From: Betaproteobacteria bacterium
GTDB lineage: Bacteria > Pseudomonadota > Gammaproteobacteria > Burkholderiales > Rhodocyclaceae
Length of the DNA stretch: 64,000 nt
Assembly: GCA_020621865.1 (NCBI GenBank)
Contig: JAHRYW010000009.1
Coordinates: 1 to 64,000 of the forward strand
Reading direction: 5' to 3'
A program made the translations under genes and the position numbers. Positions 1-12,067 of the stretch are shown one piece after another; position 1 is the stretch's first letter, and each line of letters starts with the position of its first letter. The notes under the pieces are model-generated. The model searched no databases. It was not told the origin of the DNA and worked only from the letters and a program-made list of their open reading frames with translations.

Positions 1-1001
1 CCGTCGCGGCCGGCGCGGCCGGTTTCCTGGTAGTAGGCCTCGATGCTTTTCGGCAGGTCGAGATGGGCGACGAAGCGGACGTCCGGTTTGTCGATGCCCA
101 TGCCGAAGGCGATCGTGGCACACATGATCAGGCCTTCCTCGCGCAGGAAGCGGCGCTGGTTGGCGGCGCGTTCGGGGGCGGGCAGGCCGGCGTGGTAGGG
201 TAGCGCCGGATAGCCTTGGGCGGACAGCCATTCGGCTGTTTCCTCGACCTTCTTGCGCGATAGGCAATAGACGATGCCAGCCTGGCCTTGGCGGCCGGCC
301 AGGAAACCGAGCAGCTGCTTCTTGGCGTTGTCCTTCTCGACCACGGTGTAGCGGATGTTCGGCCGGTCGAAGCTGGACAGGAAGACGCGGGCTTCGGTCA
401 GGCCGAGACGCTGCAGCATCTCGTTGCGCGTCGCCTGGTCGGCAGTGGCGGTCAGCGCGATGCGCGGTACCGCCGGGTAGCGCTCGTGCAGGGCGGAGAG
501 TTGCAGGTATTCCGGCCGGAAATCATGGCCCCATTGCGAGACGCAGTGCGCTTCGTCGATGGCGAACAGGGCCAGCTTGCCGGCTTCGGACAGCGCGTCG
601 AGCAGGGCCAGCGTGCGCTCGAGCAGCAGGCGCTCGGGGGCGATATAGACGAGGTCCAGACTGCCGTTGAACATGCCCTGTTCGACAGCCTGTGCCTCGC
701 GCCAATCGAGCGTCGAGTTGAGTACGGCGGCCTTGACGCCGAGCTGGGTCAGCGCATCGACCTGATCCTGCATCAGCGCGATCAGCGGCGAGACGACGAT
801 GGCGCAGCCCGGACGGAGCAGGGCGGGGATCTGGTAGCAAAGGCTCTTGCCGCCGCCGGTCGGCATCAGGACCAGGGCGTCGCCGCCGCCGGCGACATGG
901 TCGATGATCTCGGCCTGCGCGCCGCGGAAGGCGGGATAGCCGAAGACGTCGCGGAGGACGCCGAGGGCTGTGGAATCGCTGAATGCTACGGTCGGTGGCA
1001 A
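1..1001 (-). CDS. recQ: ATP-dependent DNA helicase RecQ (3' part outside window)
   Basis: 3'-5' DNA helicase of recombination and repair. About 333 N-terminal residues are present; the gene runs off the left edge just after the conserved [12 protein letters not shown] segment of the second RecA-like domain, so the zinc-binding and HRDC regions are not visible. Visible motifs are the Walker A box PTGGGKS, the DEAH box with [20 protein letters not shown] and [10 protein letters not shown]. No ATG exists near the conserved start, so I take the TTG at 1001 (product begins [11 protein letters not shown]), with a weak GAG eight bases upstream. These first codons lie inside a copy of the dispersed GCTACGGTC element. 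The gene follows lpxH with only 7 bases between stop and start, so it is probably the last gene of the preceding operon. Confidence 0.93.
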   Translation of the reverse strand, partial: MPPTVAFSDSTALGVLRDVFGYPAFRGAQAEIIDHVAGGGDALVLMPTGGGKSLCYQIPALLRPGCAIVVSPLIALMQDQVDALTQLGVKAAVLNSTLDWREAQAVEQGMFNGSLDLVYIAPERLLLERTLALLDALSEAGKLALFAIDEAHCVSQWGHDFRPEYLQLSALHERYPAVPRIALTATADQATRNEMLQRLGLTEARVFLSSFDRPNIRYTVVEKDNAKKQLLGFLAGRQGQAGIVYCLSRKKVEETAEWLSAQGYPALPYHAGLPAPERAANQRRFLREEGLIMCATIAFGMGIDKPDVRFVAHLDLPKSIEAYYQETGRAGRD

Positions 1002-1020
1002 ATTTTGCTCAATTTTCAAA
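982..1020 (+). repeat. GCTACGGTC element at the lpxH/recQ junction
   Basis: AAT, core 985-993, GGTGGC, AAATTTT, GCTC, AATTTT, then CAAAAAC. On the minus strand its T-rich half encodes the last lpxH codons and its core encodes recQ codons 4-7. Confidence 0.8.
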
Positions 1021-1737
1021 AACGACGGCTTCACGTTTCAGATGCTCGCCGTCCCAGACCAGGCATTCGCCGCGGTCTTCGTGCCAGTCGGCAAGCACCC
1101 AGCGTTCGACATGGATGCCATCGACCATATGGTCGTGCGTCGCCGCCTGATGGGTGTGGCCGTGGATGAAGGTGGCGTAGCCGTGGTCGCGGATGAAGTC
1201 GTCGGTCGCCGCCTGGGTCAGGTCGGCGTAGACGGCATTTTTGCCCTGCTTGCGCCGGCTGCTGCGCCAGCGGATGTAGCGGCCGAGCAGGCTGCGGACG
1301 AAGCGCGGTTTGGCCAGCATCTGCTGCTGCCAGGCCGGATCGCGCACCTTGGCGCGGTAGGCGAGGTAGGCCGGGTCGTCGAGGCACAGCGCGTCGCCGT
1401 GCGACAGCACGAAGGACCATTCGGGCAGGGCCAGATCGTAGGGGTCGGGCAGCAGGCTGGTGCCGGCCGCCGTGGCAAAGTCCTGGCCGATGGCGAAATC
1501 GCGGTTGCCGTGCATCAGGTAGATCTTCAGTCCGGCATCGCTGGCGGCGCGCAGGGCGGCGATGATCTGGCGGTGATAGCGGTCGGTGACGTCATCACCG
1601 ACCCAAACCTCGAACAGGTCGCCGAGGATGTACAGCGCCTCGGCCTGGCGAGCGCGGCCGGCCAAAAAGCGGAGGAACAAAGCAGTCGCCCCGGGTGACC
1701 GGGGCGACAGGTGCAGATCGGAGATGAAGAGGATCAA
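1009..1737 (-). CDS. lpxH: UDP-2,3-diacylglucosamine diphosphatase LpxH
   Basis: Calcineurin-like metallophosphoesterase that hydrolyses UDP-2,3-diacylglucosamine to lipid X in lipid A synthesis at the inner membrane. The 242-residue length fits the family. Metal-ligand motifs are seen in order: ISDLHL near the N-terminus, [24 protein letters not shown] and HGHTH. The start overlaps the ppiB stop by 4 bases, so the two are translationally coupled; the ppiB-lpxH pair divergent from cysS is also the E. coli arrangement. The last codons (VVFEN, stop at 1009-1011) are formed by the AT-rich half of a GCTACGGTC element that continues into recQ. Confidence 0.95.
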   Translation of the reverse strand: MILFISDLHLSPRSPGATALFLRFLAGRARQAEALYILGDLFEVWVGDDVTDRYHRQIIAALRAASDAGLKIYLMHGNRDFAIGQDFATAAGTSLLPDPYDLALPEWSFVLSHGDALCLDDPAYLAYRAKVRDPAWQQQMLAKPRFVRSLLGRYIRWRSSRRKQGKNAVYADLTQAATDDFIRDHGYATFIHGHTHQAATHDHMVDGIHVERWVLADWHEDRGECLVWDGEHLKREAVVFEN

Positions 1738-2225
1738 ACGATCTCGGCCTTCTCGATGATCACGTCTTCCTTCGGCACGTCCTGATGGAAACCCTTGTTG
1801 CCGGTGGCCACGGCGCGGATCTTGTCGACCACGTCCATGCCTTCGACGACTTCACCGAACACACAGTAGCCCCAGCCCTGGCCGGACGGCGACTTGAAGT
1901 CGAGGAAATCGTTATCGACGACGTTGATGAAGAACTGGGCGGTGGCCGAGTGCGGGTCGTTGGTGCGGGCCATGGCGATGCTGCCGCGCTTGTTCTTCAG
2001 GCCGTTGGCGGCCTCGTTCTCGATCGGGGCCTGGCAGGGCTTCTGGTTCATGCCCGGTTCCATGCCGCCGCCCTGGATCATGAAGTTCTTGATCACGCGG
2101 TGGAAGATCGTGTTGTCGTAGTGGCCGGCCTCGACGTAGGAAATAAAATTGGCGACCGTCTTCGGGGCCTTTTCGGCATCCAGGTTGAGGGTGATGACGC
2201 CGTGGTTGGTGGTGAGTTTGATCAT
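1734..2225 (-). CDS. ppiB: cytoplasmic peptidyl-prolyl cis-trans isomerase B
   Basis: Cyclophilin-type isomerase of 163 residues that speeds proline isomerisation during folding. No signal peptide: it begins [16 protein letters not shown], as in cytoplasmic PpiB. Catalytic-site segments [14 protein letters not shown] and [14 protein letters not shown] are present. It is the second cyclophilin of a tandem pair, 12 bases downstream of the exported paralogue, and its stop overlaps lpxH. Confidence 0.95.
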   Translation of the reverse strand: MIKLTTNHGVITLNLDAEKAPKTVANFISYVEAGHYDNTIFHRVIKNFMIQGGGMEPGMNQKPCQAPIENEAANGLKNKRGSIAMARTNDPHSATAQFFINVVDNDFLDFKSPSGQGWGYCVFGEVVEGMDVVDKIRAVATGNKGFHQDVPKEDVIIEKAEIV

Positions 2226-2237
2226 GGGGAGAGAGCC

Positions 2238-2807
2238 TTATTTGTCGGAAATGATCTTGACGTTCTGGATGATGACCGGAGTCGTCGGAACGTTCTGGTA
2301 GTAACCCTGATTGCCGGTCGGCACGGTGGCGATCTTGTCGACGACGTCCATGCCGTCGATGACCTTGCCGAAAACCGTGTAGCCATAGCCGCCCTGGGTC
2401 GCGGAGCGGAAATTGAGGAAGGCGTTGTTCTTCAGGTTGATGAAGAACTGCACGCGGGCCGAATGCGGGTCCTGGGTGCGGGCCATGGCGACCGTGCCGC
2501 GACGGTTCTCCAGGCCGTTGTCGGCTTCGTTCTGGATCGCCGGGGTCAGCACCTTCTTTTCTTCCATGGCCGAGTTGAAGCCGCCACCCTGGATCATGAA
2601 ACCTTCAATGACGCGGTGGAAGATGGTTGCCTCGTAAAAGCCGTGCTTGGCGTTATAGAGGAAGAACTCTACCGTCTTCGGCGCCTTGTCCGGGTACAGC
2701 TCAAGCGTGATCTTGCCCTGGTTGGTGGTCATTTCGACGGTCGGGGCGGCCCAGGCAAGGACCGAGGCGAGCAGGCCGGCGGCCAGCAGGGAAACTTTTT
2801 TCAACAT
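2238..2807 (-). CDS. ppiA: periplasmic peptidyl-prolyl cis-trans isomerase A
   Basis: Exported cyclophilin of 189 residues. The start at 2807 gives a good Sec signal peptide (MLKK followed by a Leu/Ala-rich stretch ending AWA, cleavage before APTVEM). [14 protein letters not shown] and [14 protein letters not shown] mark the active site. The longer open frame upstream is not translated in this frame: it is occupied by the L,D-transpeptidase gene, whose TGA overlaps this ATG by one base. AGGAAG upstream serves as ribosome binding site. With ppiB it forms a tandem periplasmic/cytoplasmic cyclophilin pair that probably arose by duplication. Confidence 0.93.
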   Translation of the reverse strand: MLKKVSLLAAGLLASVLAWAAPTVEMTTNQGKITLELYPDKAPKTVEFFLYNAKHGFYEATIFHRVIEGFMIQGGGFNSAMEEKKVLTPAIQNEADNGLENRRGTVAMARTQDPHSARVQFFINLKNNAFLNFRSATQGGYGYTVFGKVIDGMDVVDKIATVPTGNQGYYQNVPTTPVIIQNVKIISDK

Positions 2808-4096
2808 CAGGCACTTCCTTCGTAAATGATTTTCCATTGACCGTCTTCGCGCAGCCAGTACTGGCGCTTCTTCATCCGGTTGTCGAGATTGTTGCTGCGG
2901 TAATCCTGGTCGAAGGTGACGACGACGACTTCTTCCTTGCCCGGGTTGCGGAACACGGACAGATTGTCGACCTTGACCTTGATCCATTCCTTGCCGGCAT
3001 TGACCTGCTTCTTCTGGGCGGCAAATTCGTTGAAACTCTGTTCGCCGGACTGGAAGCGCTTCGAATAGTGTTTCAGGTAACGGTCGGTATCGCGGCTTTC
3101 CCAGTCGGCGCGCCAGGCGTCGATGGTCTTGTTCAGTTCGCTGCGTTCCCGCGCCCAGTCGTCGAGCGACAGCCATTCGACCGAATTGCTGATGATCACC
3201 GGGGTCAGGCCGACCTGCAGGTTCTTGGCGACGACGTCGAGATCCTGGTTGGTCAGCACGACGCAGCCGTCGGAAGCGCGCGGCGGGCGGGCGAAGGTGT
3301 CGGACGGCGTGCCGTGCAGCCAGATGCCGCTGCCGCTGCGCCCCTGGCGCTTGTCCCACTCGTTCGGGTAGTTCAGCGGATAGGCGCCGCTGCCGTAGAG
3401 GTCGGCCAGCTTTTGGCGGGGCAGGTTGGCCGTCACGTGATAAACGCCGACCGGGGTCTTCTTGTCGCCCTCGACGACTTTCTCGGCGCCCAGCTTGCCC
3501 TGCGTCACGTAGTAATCGGCGATGAAGCGCGGCTGGCCGTCGTGGCTGCGGTCGTTCTCGTACAGGTAAAGGCGCGAGCGCTGGGTGTCGACGACGATGG
3601 CGTAACGCTGGTCCGGCTGCATCTGCAGCAGGTAGCGCGGTACGAAATCGGCCGGTGGCTTCTCGCGATAGGCTTTCAGACGGGCAATCGCCTCGGCGCG
3701 CAGGTCGGCCACCTTGTCGGCCGGGGCGTCGCTGAGGGCGCCGAAGCTGCGGATCGGCTGGGCGCGGGCGAGCAGCAGGTCGCCCTTGATCAGGTTGGCC
3801 AGCCGGTAGTTCGGATGCTGGCGAATCAGCGCCTCAGTCAGTTGCAGCGCGTTGTTCAGGCGGTTGCCTTCGATCTCGGCGAAGATGCGGGCCAGGGTTT
3901 CCTCCGGCCCGACGTCGGAAACGGTGAGCGGGAAACCTGGGTCGGCAGCCAGCATGTCGCGGGCGCTTTGGGCGCTGGACAGCGCTGCGCCGGACTGGCC
4001 GGCAGAGGTGTTCGGTCGGTCGGCCAGCTTGGCCAGGGCGCCGGCAGTAACCGTGGCGGCCACTGCCAGCAGGATGAAGCGGATCTTTACCCTCAC
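2807..4096 (-). CDS. L,D-transpeptidase (YkuD) family protein with NTF2-like C-terminal domain
   Basis: Probable periplasmic peptidoglycan-modifying enzyme of 429 residues. It has an N-terminal hydrophobic segment (about residues 6-20) acting as signal or anchor, a helical region (50-150), then a YkuD catalytic domain (about 160-300) with GIWLHGTP and the catalytic SDGCVV, placing the nucleophile near Cys278 and a histidine near 261. The last ~110 residues form a small NTF2/SnoaL-like domain ending [16 protein letters not shown] chose the GTG at 4096, which overlaps the upstream TPR gene's stop as GTGA; a GTG at 4123 is possible but would lengthen the overlap. Substrate specificity (cross-linking, lipoprotein attachment, or amidase-like) cannot be read from the sequence. 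Confidence 0.85.
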   Translation of the reverse strand: MRVKIRFILLAVAATVTAGALAKLADRPNTSAGQSGAALSSAQSARDMLAADPGFPLTVSDVGPEETLARIFAEIEGNRLNNALQLTEALIRQHPNYRLANLIKGDLLLARAQPIRSFGALSDAPADKVADLRAEAIARLKAYREKPPADFVPRYLLQMQPDQRYAIVVDTQRSRLYLYENDRSHDGQPRFIADYYVTQGKLGAEKVVEGDKKTPVGVYHVTANLPRQKLADLYGSGAYPLNYPNEWDKRQGRSGSGIWLHGTPSDTFARPPRASDGCVVLTNQDLDVVAKNLQVGLTPVIISNSVEWLSLDDWARERSELNKTIDAWRADWESRDTDRYLKHYSKRFQSGEQSFNEFAAQKKQVNAGKEWIKVKVDNLSVFRNPGKEEVVVVTFDQDYRSNNLDNRMKKRQYWLREDGQWKIIYEGSA

Positions 4097-5214
4097 CGAG
4101 CGTCTTCGTCCTTGATCAGCCACTTGCCGCCGCTACGAACGAGAGCCAGGGTCTTGGTGGTCGTGCTGTCCATGCCGCGAGCCTGATAGCGTTGGCGGAA
4201 CTTGGCGGTTGCCTTGTCGCCATTGACGACGATTTGCGGCGTGTCGATGGAGACAGAAATCTTGCCACCCTTGCCGGCGATGCGCTTTTCGCGTTCATGT
4301 TCCCAGGCCTTGCGGCTCATGCCCTTGGGCGTGTCGAAATCGCTGGCGTAGGCGCCGAGGTAGGCCTTCATGTCCTTGCGCGACCAGGCGTCGGCCCAGG
4401 CGACGATGGCCTTGGCCACGTCATCGTTGGCGCCGCCAACTGCAGCCTTTTCAGGGGCGGCGGCAGGCGCGGCCGCGACGTTGGCCGGCTTGGCGACCGG
4501 GGCCGGGGAGGTAGCGGCGCCAGCACCGGCGGTCGAGGCGACAACCGTCGCGCTGGCGGCGACCGGGGCGCTCGGCTTGGCGGCTGCCGGTGCCGGGGCA
4601 GCGACCGGGGCGGGGGCTGTTGCCGGAGCGGCGGCTACGGCCGGGGCCGGCGTCGGCTTGACGTTGCCCTTGCCGGAGGTGGTGATCAGGTCGCGGATCA
4701 AGGCCAGCTTGTTCTGGGTTGCGGAATTGGAGTTGTCCAGTTGCAGCGCCTTGTCGTAGGCCTGGCTGGCCAGCTTGGCGTAGACGTCGCCGAGGTTCTC
4801 ATAGGCGATGGCGTAGGACGGATGGGTGCGGATGGCCATTTCCAGCGCGGTGCGGGCCTTGTCGTACTGCTTCTGCTGGGCGTAGAGCACGGCCAGGTTG
4901 TTGTACGGCTCGGGCAGCTCCGGGTAGTCCTCGGACAGCTTGGTGAAGACGGCGATGGCCTCGGCCGGCTTGTTCATTTCGGTGAAGATCAAACCCTTCA
5001 GGAAGCGACCCTGGGCATCCTTGGGGCGGCTGCTCAGGTAGGCGTCGACCTTTTCCATAGCTTGCGGGTATTGGCCCTGCTTGATCAGGCGCTGCACTTC
5101 CGGCAGGTTGTCGGCAAAGGACGGGGCGGCAAAACCGATGGCCAAGCCGATCGCCAGTGCGCGCAACGTCTTGAACTGCTGAAAACGGGGCTGGAGCGGG
5201 GAAGTGGAGGTCAT
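4093..5214 (-). CDS. exported TPR-repeat protein with NTF2-like C-terminal domain
   Basis: Protein of 373 residues with a signal peptide (about 1-35, ending PSFA), four or so tetratricopeptide repeats (about 36-170), a low-complexity Ala/Pro linker of about 80 residues, and a ~110-residue C-terminal domain (WADAWSRKDMKAYLGAY to GGKWLIKDE). That last domain resembles the C-terminal domain of the adjacent L,D-transpeptidase ([21 protein letters not shown] to GQWKIIYEG). It is first in the minus-strand run TPR-LDT-ppiA-ppiB-lpxH-recQ, with its stop overlapping the transpeptidase start. The TPR part probably recruits a partner in the periplasm and may scaffold the enzyme. Start chosen at the ATG giving the signal peptide; longer upstream frames run antisense to cysS. 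Confidence 0.82.
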   Translation of the reverse strand: MTSTSPLQPRFQQFKTLRALAIGLAIGFAAPSFADNLPEVQRLIKQGQYPQAMEKVDAYLSSRPKDAQGRFLKGLIFTEMNKPAEAIAVFTKLSEDYPELPEPYNNLAVLYAQQKQYDKARTALEMAIRTHPSYAIAYENLGDVYAKLASQAYDKALQLDNSNSATQNKLALIRDLITTSGKGNVKPTPAPAVAAAPATAPAPVAAPAPAAAKPSAPVAASATVVASTAGAGAATSPAPVAKPANVAAAPAAAPEKAAVGGANDDVAKAIVAWADAWSRKDMKAYLGAYASDFDTPKGMSRKAWEHEREKRIAGKGGKISVSIDTPQIVVNGDKATAKFRQRYQARGMDSTTTKTLALVRSGGKWLIKDEDAR

Positions 5215-5319
5215 CGCTGTGCTATACTTTTCAGGGTTATTTAATCCCCCGATTCTACCAAAAACGCCGGTGAATCCATAGGTTTTAGCGTCCCGGCGAC
5301 GCCTCGAATCCATCCCCGC

Positions 5320-6690
5320 ATGCTCAAGATATACAACTCCCTCAAGCGCGAAAAACAGGCTTTCAATCCGATCGAACCGAACAAGGTTCGCATGTATGTC
5401 TGCGGCATGACCGTCTACGACTTTTGCCACCTCGGCCATGCCCGGGTGATGGTTGTCTTCGACATGGTTTACCGCTGGCTGAAAGCTTCCGGCTATGACG
5501 TGACTTATGTCCGCAACATTACCGATATCGACGACAAGATCATCAAGCGGGCCATCGAGAACGGCGAGACGATCCAGCAGCTGACCAACCGCTTCATCGC
5601 CGCCATGCACGAGGATGCCGACGCGCTCGGCGTGTTGCGCCCCGACCACGAGCCGCGCGCCACCGAGTACGTGCCGGAAATGCTCGATTTGATCGGCAAG
5701 CTCGAAGCCAACGGCCTGGCTTACCACGCCACCGACGGCGACGTGAATTACGCGGTGCGCAAGTTCCCCGGTTACGGCAAGCTGTCCGGTAAGTCGCTGG
5801 ACGATTTGCGGGCCGGCGAGCGGGTCGAGGTCGATTCGGCCAAGCAGGACCCGCTTGATTTCGTGCTCTGGAAGCACGCCAAGCCGGGCGAGCCGGCCTG
5901 GGAATCGCCGTGGGGCGAGGGCCGGCCGGGCTGGCACATCGAATGTTCGGCGATGAGCTCCAAGCTGCTCGGCCAGCATTTCGACATCCACGGTGGCGGC
6001 CAGGACCTGCAGTTCCCGCACCATGAGAACGAGATCGCCCAGTCGGAAGGCGCCAACTGCTGCTCCTTCGTCAATTACTGGATGCACAACGGCTTCGTGC
6101 GCGTCGACAACGAGAAGATGTCGAAGTCGCTGGGCAATTTCTTCACCATTCGCACGGTGCTCGAACAGTTCGATGCCGAAGTGGTCCGTTTCTTCATCCT
6201 GCGTGCCCATTACCGCAGCCCGCTGAATTATTCGGATGCCCATCTCGACGACGCGAAACGCAGTCTGGACAGCCTGTATTTTGCGCTGCGCGACGTGCCG
6301 CCGGTGGCCGTTACGATCGACTGGAGCAATGACTTCGCCAGCCGCTTCGCCGCCTCGCTGAATGAGGATTTCGACTCGCACGGGGCGATTGCCGTGCTGT
6401 TCGAGCTGGCCGCCGAGGTCAATCGGCAGAAGAGCGCCGAACTATCCGGTCTGTTGAAGGCGCTGGCCGGTGTGATCGGCCTGCTTGAGCGCGAACCGAT
6501 GGCCTACCTGCAGGGCGGCAGCAAGGCCGGCGGGCTGGACGAAGCGGCCATCGAGCAGTTGATCGCCGACCGCGCGGCAGCCAAGAAGGCGAAGAATTTT
6601 GCCGAAGCCGACCGTATTCGCGACGAACTGAAGGCCGCCGGCATCGTGCTCGACGACAGTCCGCAGGGAACGACCTGGCGGCGTGCCTGA
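5320..6690 (+). CDS. cysS: cysteinyl-tRNA synthetase
   Basis: Class I aminoacyl-tRNA synthetase charging tRNA-Cys, 456 residues (family about 460). Zinc-site cysteine in [10 protein letters not shown], the HIGH-type motif CHLGHAR, the [10 protein letters not shown] segment with further zinc ligands, and KMSKSLGNF are all present, followed by the helical C-terminal domain. It is transcribed divergently from the TPR operon and ends at a strong bidirectional terminator. Confidence 0.97.
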   Translation: MLKIYNSLKREKQAFNPIEPNKVRMYVCGMTVYDFCHLGHARVMVVFDMVYRWLKASGYDVTYVRNITDIDDKIIKRAIENGETIQQLTNRFIAAMHEDADALGVLRPDHEPRATEYVPEMLDLIGKLEANGLAYHATDGDVNYAVRKFPGYGKLSGKSLDDLRAGERVEVDSAKQDPLDFVLWKHAKPGEPAWESPWGEGRPGWHIECSAMSSKLLGQHFDIHGGGQDLQFPHHENEIAQSEGANCCSFVNYWMHNGFVRVDNEKMSKSLGNFFTIRTVLEQFDAEVVRFFILRAHYRSPLNYSDAHLDDAKRSLDSLYFALRDVPPVAVTIDWSNDFASRFAASLNEDFDSHGAIAVLFELAAEVNRQKSAELSGLLKALAGVIGLLEREPMAYLQGGSKAGGLDEAAIEQLIADRAAAKKAKNFAEADRIRDELKAAGIVLDDSPQGTTWRRA

Positions 6691-6706
6691 GCGCTGACCT
6701 CCAATG

Positions 6707-6737
6707 AAAAACGGCCCTCGAACGGGCCGTTTTTTTT
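6707..6737. terminator. bidirectional Rho-independent terminator between cysS and the binding-protein gene
   Basis: Inverted repeat ACGGCCC / GGGCCGT (6711-6717 with 6724-6730) preceded by five A and followed by eight T, so it can terminate transcription from either side. A GCTACGGTC element in minus orientation uses the same T-run. Confidence 0.9.
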
Positions 6738-6752
6738 GCCTGACCGTAGCGT
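6730..6752 (-). repeat. GCTACGGTC element, copy at the cysS terminator
   Basis: Core at 6742-6750 on the minus strand (GACCGTAGC on plus), followed on its own strand by AGGC and an eight-base A-tract that is the terminator T-run on plus. The second A-tract is replaced by the terminator stem. Confidence 0.7.
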
Positions 6753-6753
6753 T

Positions 6754-7893
6754 TTACTTCAACAGCCTACCGCCCGGGCCGACCACGGTCAGCTCGACGA
6801 AATGCGAAGCCTGGCGGGCTGTGGCGCTGTAGTTGATGCGGTAGCCACCGATATCGGTGTTGCTCAGGCTTTCCAGGGCGCTGACCAGCTTGTCGCGGGT
6901 CAGGTCCTTGCCAGCACGCTTCAGGCCTTCGACCAGGGTGCGGGCCATGATGTAGCCTTCCAGGCCGTAGTAAGTGAACTGCTGCTTTTCGGACAGCTTC
7001 TGGTAATCGCGAACGACCGGCACGACGTTGTTCCAGGGGTAGGGCACGACCTGCGAGACGACGATGCCGCGGGCATCCGCGCCGAGTTCCTGAACCATCT
7101 GCTCGGCGCCGACCGGCGACAGCGTCGATAGCATCGGGTTCTGGCCGATCTTTTTCATTGCCTTGACGAAGGCTGCGGTCGGTTTGTAGAGCGTGACCAT
7201 GACCACGGCCTGCGGTGTCGCCTTGGCAATCGCTTCGACGGCCTTGGCGACGTCGACCGAGTTTCGCTCGACGGTGCCGACGGCAGACGGGGCCATGTTG
7301 TGCTTCTTCAGGGCGCTCGTGACGCCTTCCAGGCCGGATTTGCCGAAGCCGTCGTTCTGGTAGAAGACGGCGATGTTCTTCAGGCCGAGCGCCACCAGTT
7401 GATTGACGATGACTTCTGTTTCGTCGGCGTAGCTGGCGCGGACGTTGAACATGTAGCGGGTGTTCGGGTTGCTGCTCATTGCCTCGCGCAGCGTGCCAGC
7501 GCCGGAAATGGTGCCGATCAGCGGTACTTTGGCTGGGCCGAAGACGGTGTTCATGGCCTCGGTGGTCGGGCTGGATCCGTAGAAGGCAAGCAGTGCAAAA
7601 GCGTTTTTCTCGTTGATCAGCGACTTGGTGTTGGCGACGGCGCGTTCGGTTTCATAACCGTCATCAAGCGCGACCAGCGACAGCTTGCGGCCGTTGATGC
7701 CGCCGCCCTTGTTGATCTGGGCGAAATAGGCCTCGATGGTTTGCCGCATGTCGACGCCGTAGGCGCCGTTCGGGCCCGAGAAGGGGGAAGACATGCCGAT
7801 CGTGATGCTCGAATCGGTGACTCCGGGCTCGGCCCAGCTCAGCGTGGAAATGACCATTGCGCCAATGGCGGCCAGTCGCTTCAGGACATGCAT
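6754..7893 (-). CDS. branched-chain amino acid ABC transporter-type substrate-binding protein
   Basis: Periplasmic binding protein of the LivK/peripla_BP_6 family, 379 residues. The signal peptide is MHVLKRLAAIGAMVISTLSWA, and the mature part opens with the family-typical SITIGMSSPFSGPNGAYG. INGRKLSLVALDDGY and YYGLEGYIMARTLVEGL are also characteristic. A strong GGGAGGAG precedes the ATG at 7893, which fixes the start. No permease or ATPase genes lie beside it, so it is an orphan receptor; its ligand could be an amino acid, an amide or an aromatic compound. It is convergent with cysS. Confidence 0.88.
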   Translation of the reverse strand: MHVLKRLAAIGAMVISTLSWAEPGVTDSSITIGMSSPFSGPNGAYGVDMRQTIEAYFAQINKGGGINGRKLSLVALDDGYETERAVANTKSLINEKNAFALLAFYGSSPTTEAMNTVFGPAKVPLIGTISGAGTLREAMSSNPNTRYMFNVRASYADETEVIVNQLVALGLKNIAVFYQNDGFGKSGLEGVTSALKKHNMAPSAVGTVERNSVDVAKAVEAIAKATPQAVVMVTLYKPTAAFVKAMKKIGQNPMLSTLSPVGAEQMVQELGADARGIVVSQVVPYPWNNVVPVVRDYQKLSEKQQFTYYGLEGYIMARTLVEGLKRAGKDLTRDKLVSALESLSNTDIGGYRINYSATARQASHFVELTVVGPGGRLLK

Positions 7894-7986
7894 GGTTAGT
7901 CTCCTCCCTTGTTTTAATCGTTTGATTCTAGCAGTCATTCGCGACTGGAGGGAACGCGGCAAGGCCTGGATTCAGGCGAATTCCGG

Positions 7987-8020
7987 AATGCTACGGTCGG
8001 CCGGTAAAAATGGCCAAAAA
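7987..8020 (+). repeat. GCTACGGTC element, copy between dnaJ and the binding-protein gene
   Basis: A near-consensus copy: AAT, core at 7990-7998, GGCCGGT, five A, TGGCC, five A, then CGAAAAAA. It abuts the dnaJ terminator stem at 8024. Confidence 0.8.
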
Positions 8021-8023
8021 CGA

Positions 8024-8067
8024 AAAAAGCCCCGAGGCCGGAAATGTTCCTAGCCTCGGGGCTTTTT
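8024..8067 (-). terminator. Rho-independent terminator of dnaJ
   Basis: Fifteen-base inverted repeat AAAAAGCCCCGAGGC (8024-8038) and its complement at 8053-8067, with a 14-base loop. It lies 19 bases past the dnaJ stop on the minus strand and is followed by a T-run, part of which belongs to the adjacent dispersed element. Confidence 0.92.
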
Positions 8068-8086
8068 GTGTCGGTTATGGCCGGGA

Positions 8087-9223
<1,137 letters not shown>

Positions 9224-9247
9224 TGTTTCTACCCGTCAAGTGACAAA

Positions 9248-9287
9248 GGCGCCGAGCGCCGCCGGGGGTTCCGGTAGGCTCGGCGCC
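9248..9287 (-). promoter_or_regulatory. dnaK-dnaJ intercistronic hairpin
   Basis: Ten-base inverted repeat GGCGCCGAGC (9248-9257) with GCTCGGCGCC (9278-9287) and a 20-base loop, in the 81-base gap between dnaK and dnaJ. There is no real T-run after it on the minus strand, so it is more likely an RNA-processing or partial-attenuation hairpin that lowers dnaJ relative to dnaK than a full terminator. Confidence 0.6.
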
Positions 9288-9304
9288 GGGCTGTGGGGCC
9301 TGGA

Positions 9305-11248
<1,944 letters not shown>

Positions 11249-11283
11249 GATGTCTTTCCTAAAGTGAATTACTGATGTTCGTG

Positions 11284-11311
11284 AATTGGGGGCGCCCAGG
11301 CCGTTTTCAAG
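11284..11311 (-). promoter_or_regulatory. sigma-32-type heat-shock promoter of dnaK
   Basis: On the minus strand CTTGAAA (11305-11311) is followed after 13 bases by CCCCAATT (11284-11291), an excellent fit to the RpoH consensus. The start codon lies about 35 bases downstream. A GCTACGGTC element begins three bases upstream of the -35 box. Confidence 0.85.
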
Positions 11312-11313
11312 TG

Positions 11314-11348
11314 AATGCTACGGTCGGCCCGAAAAAATGCCCAAAATT
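11314..11348 (+). repeat. GCTACGGTC element, copy between grpE and dnaK
   Basis: AAT, core at 11317-11325, GGCCCG, six A, TGCCC, AAAATT. On the minus strand the T-rich end comes directly after the grpE stop (11357), and the core ends against the -35 box of the dnaK heat-shock promoter. Confidence 0.8.
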
Positions 11349-11356
11349 GAAATTTC

Positions 11357-11917
11357 TTATTTGCCCTTGGCGACCATGACCAGCGCAGGACGCAAAACTC
11401 GGTCGGCGATGGTGTAGCCCTTCTGCAGAACGGTAACGACGGTGTTGGCTTCCTGCTCCGAGTCGACCATGCCGATGGCCTGGTGCTTGTGCGGATCGAA
11501 CTTCTCGCCGGCTGGATTGACTTCGTTCAGCGCGTTCTTCTCGAAGGCGGACACCAGTTGCTTCAGGGTCAGCTCGACGCCGGACTTGAAGCTCTCGACG
11601 GTCTGCTCCTGGACGGCCAGTGCGGCTTCCAGGCTGTCCTTGACGGCCAGCAGTTCGCCGGCGAACTTCTCGACGGCAAATTTGTGTGCCTTGGAAATAT
11701 CGTCCTGGGCGCGGCGGCGGATGTTCTCGCCCTCGGCCTTGGCGCGCAGCCAGGCGTCGTAGTGTTCGGCCGCCTTCAGTTCGAGGTTGCGGAACTGCTC
11801 CTCGATGCTCGGCAGGGTGTCGGTATGGACTTCAGCGGTCGGCTCGGCCGCAGGTGCGGCGGCGGAGGCGGATTCGTTGCCCAGCATGGATTCCTGGGCG
11901 TTTTCGGGGTTGGACAT
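11357..11917 (-). CDS. grpE: nucleotide exchange factor GrpE
   Basis: Exchange factor that releases ADP from DnaK, 186 residues: an acidic, Ala-rich disordered N-terminus (1-40), a long coiled coil (about 45-110), then the beta domain ending [20 protein letters not shown]. Start taken at the second of two in-frame ATGs (11917), which sits eight bases from GGAG; the first (11923) is too close to it. It has its own heat-shock-type promoter and is divergent from a protein kinase gene. Confidence 0.95.
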   Translation of the reverse strand: MSNPENAQESMLGNESASAAAPAAEPTAEVHTDTLPSIEEQFRNLELKAAEHYDAWLRAKAEGENIRRRAQDDISKAHKFAVEKFAGELLAVKDSLEAALAVQEQTVESFKSGVELTLKQLVSAFEKNALNEVNPAGEKFDPHKHQAIGMVDSEQEANTVVTVLQKGYTIADRVLRPALVMVAKGK

Positions 11918-11946
11918 GCGCATTTCTCCAAAAAAGCTGTTTCGAT

Positions 11947-11974
11947 ATCTGGGGACGAAAAACGGGCTTTCAAG
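11947..11974 (-). promoter_or_regulatory. sigma-32-type heat-shock promoter of grpE
   Basis: Minus strand: CTTGAAA (11968-11974), 13 bases, CCCCAGAT (11947-11954). Same spacing as the dnaK promoter. The start codon is 30 bases downstream. Confidence 0.83.
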
Positions 11975-12067
11975 AGGGCGCCGGAAATTTCTTTGTCGTG
12001 CAAAGCGATGTCGGCCGCAAGGCAGCGTGCTACGATAATCCGGTTCATTTTCTCCAGCCATTCCTGA

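Noticed and set aside
11249-12067. Search for a CIRCE operator near dnaK and grpE because hrcA is in the window
   Set aside because: No TTAGCACTC-N9-GAGTGCTAA-like repeat is visible; the sigma-32-type promoters explain the regulation.
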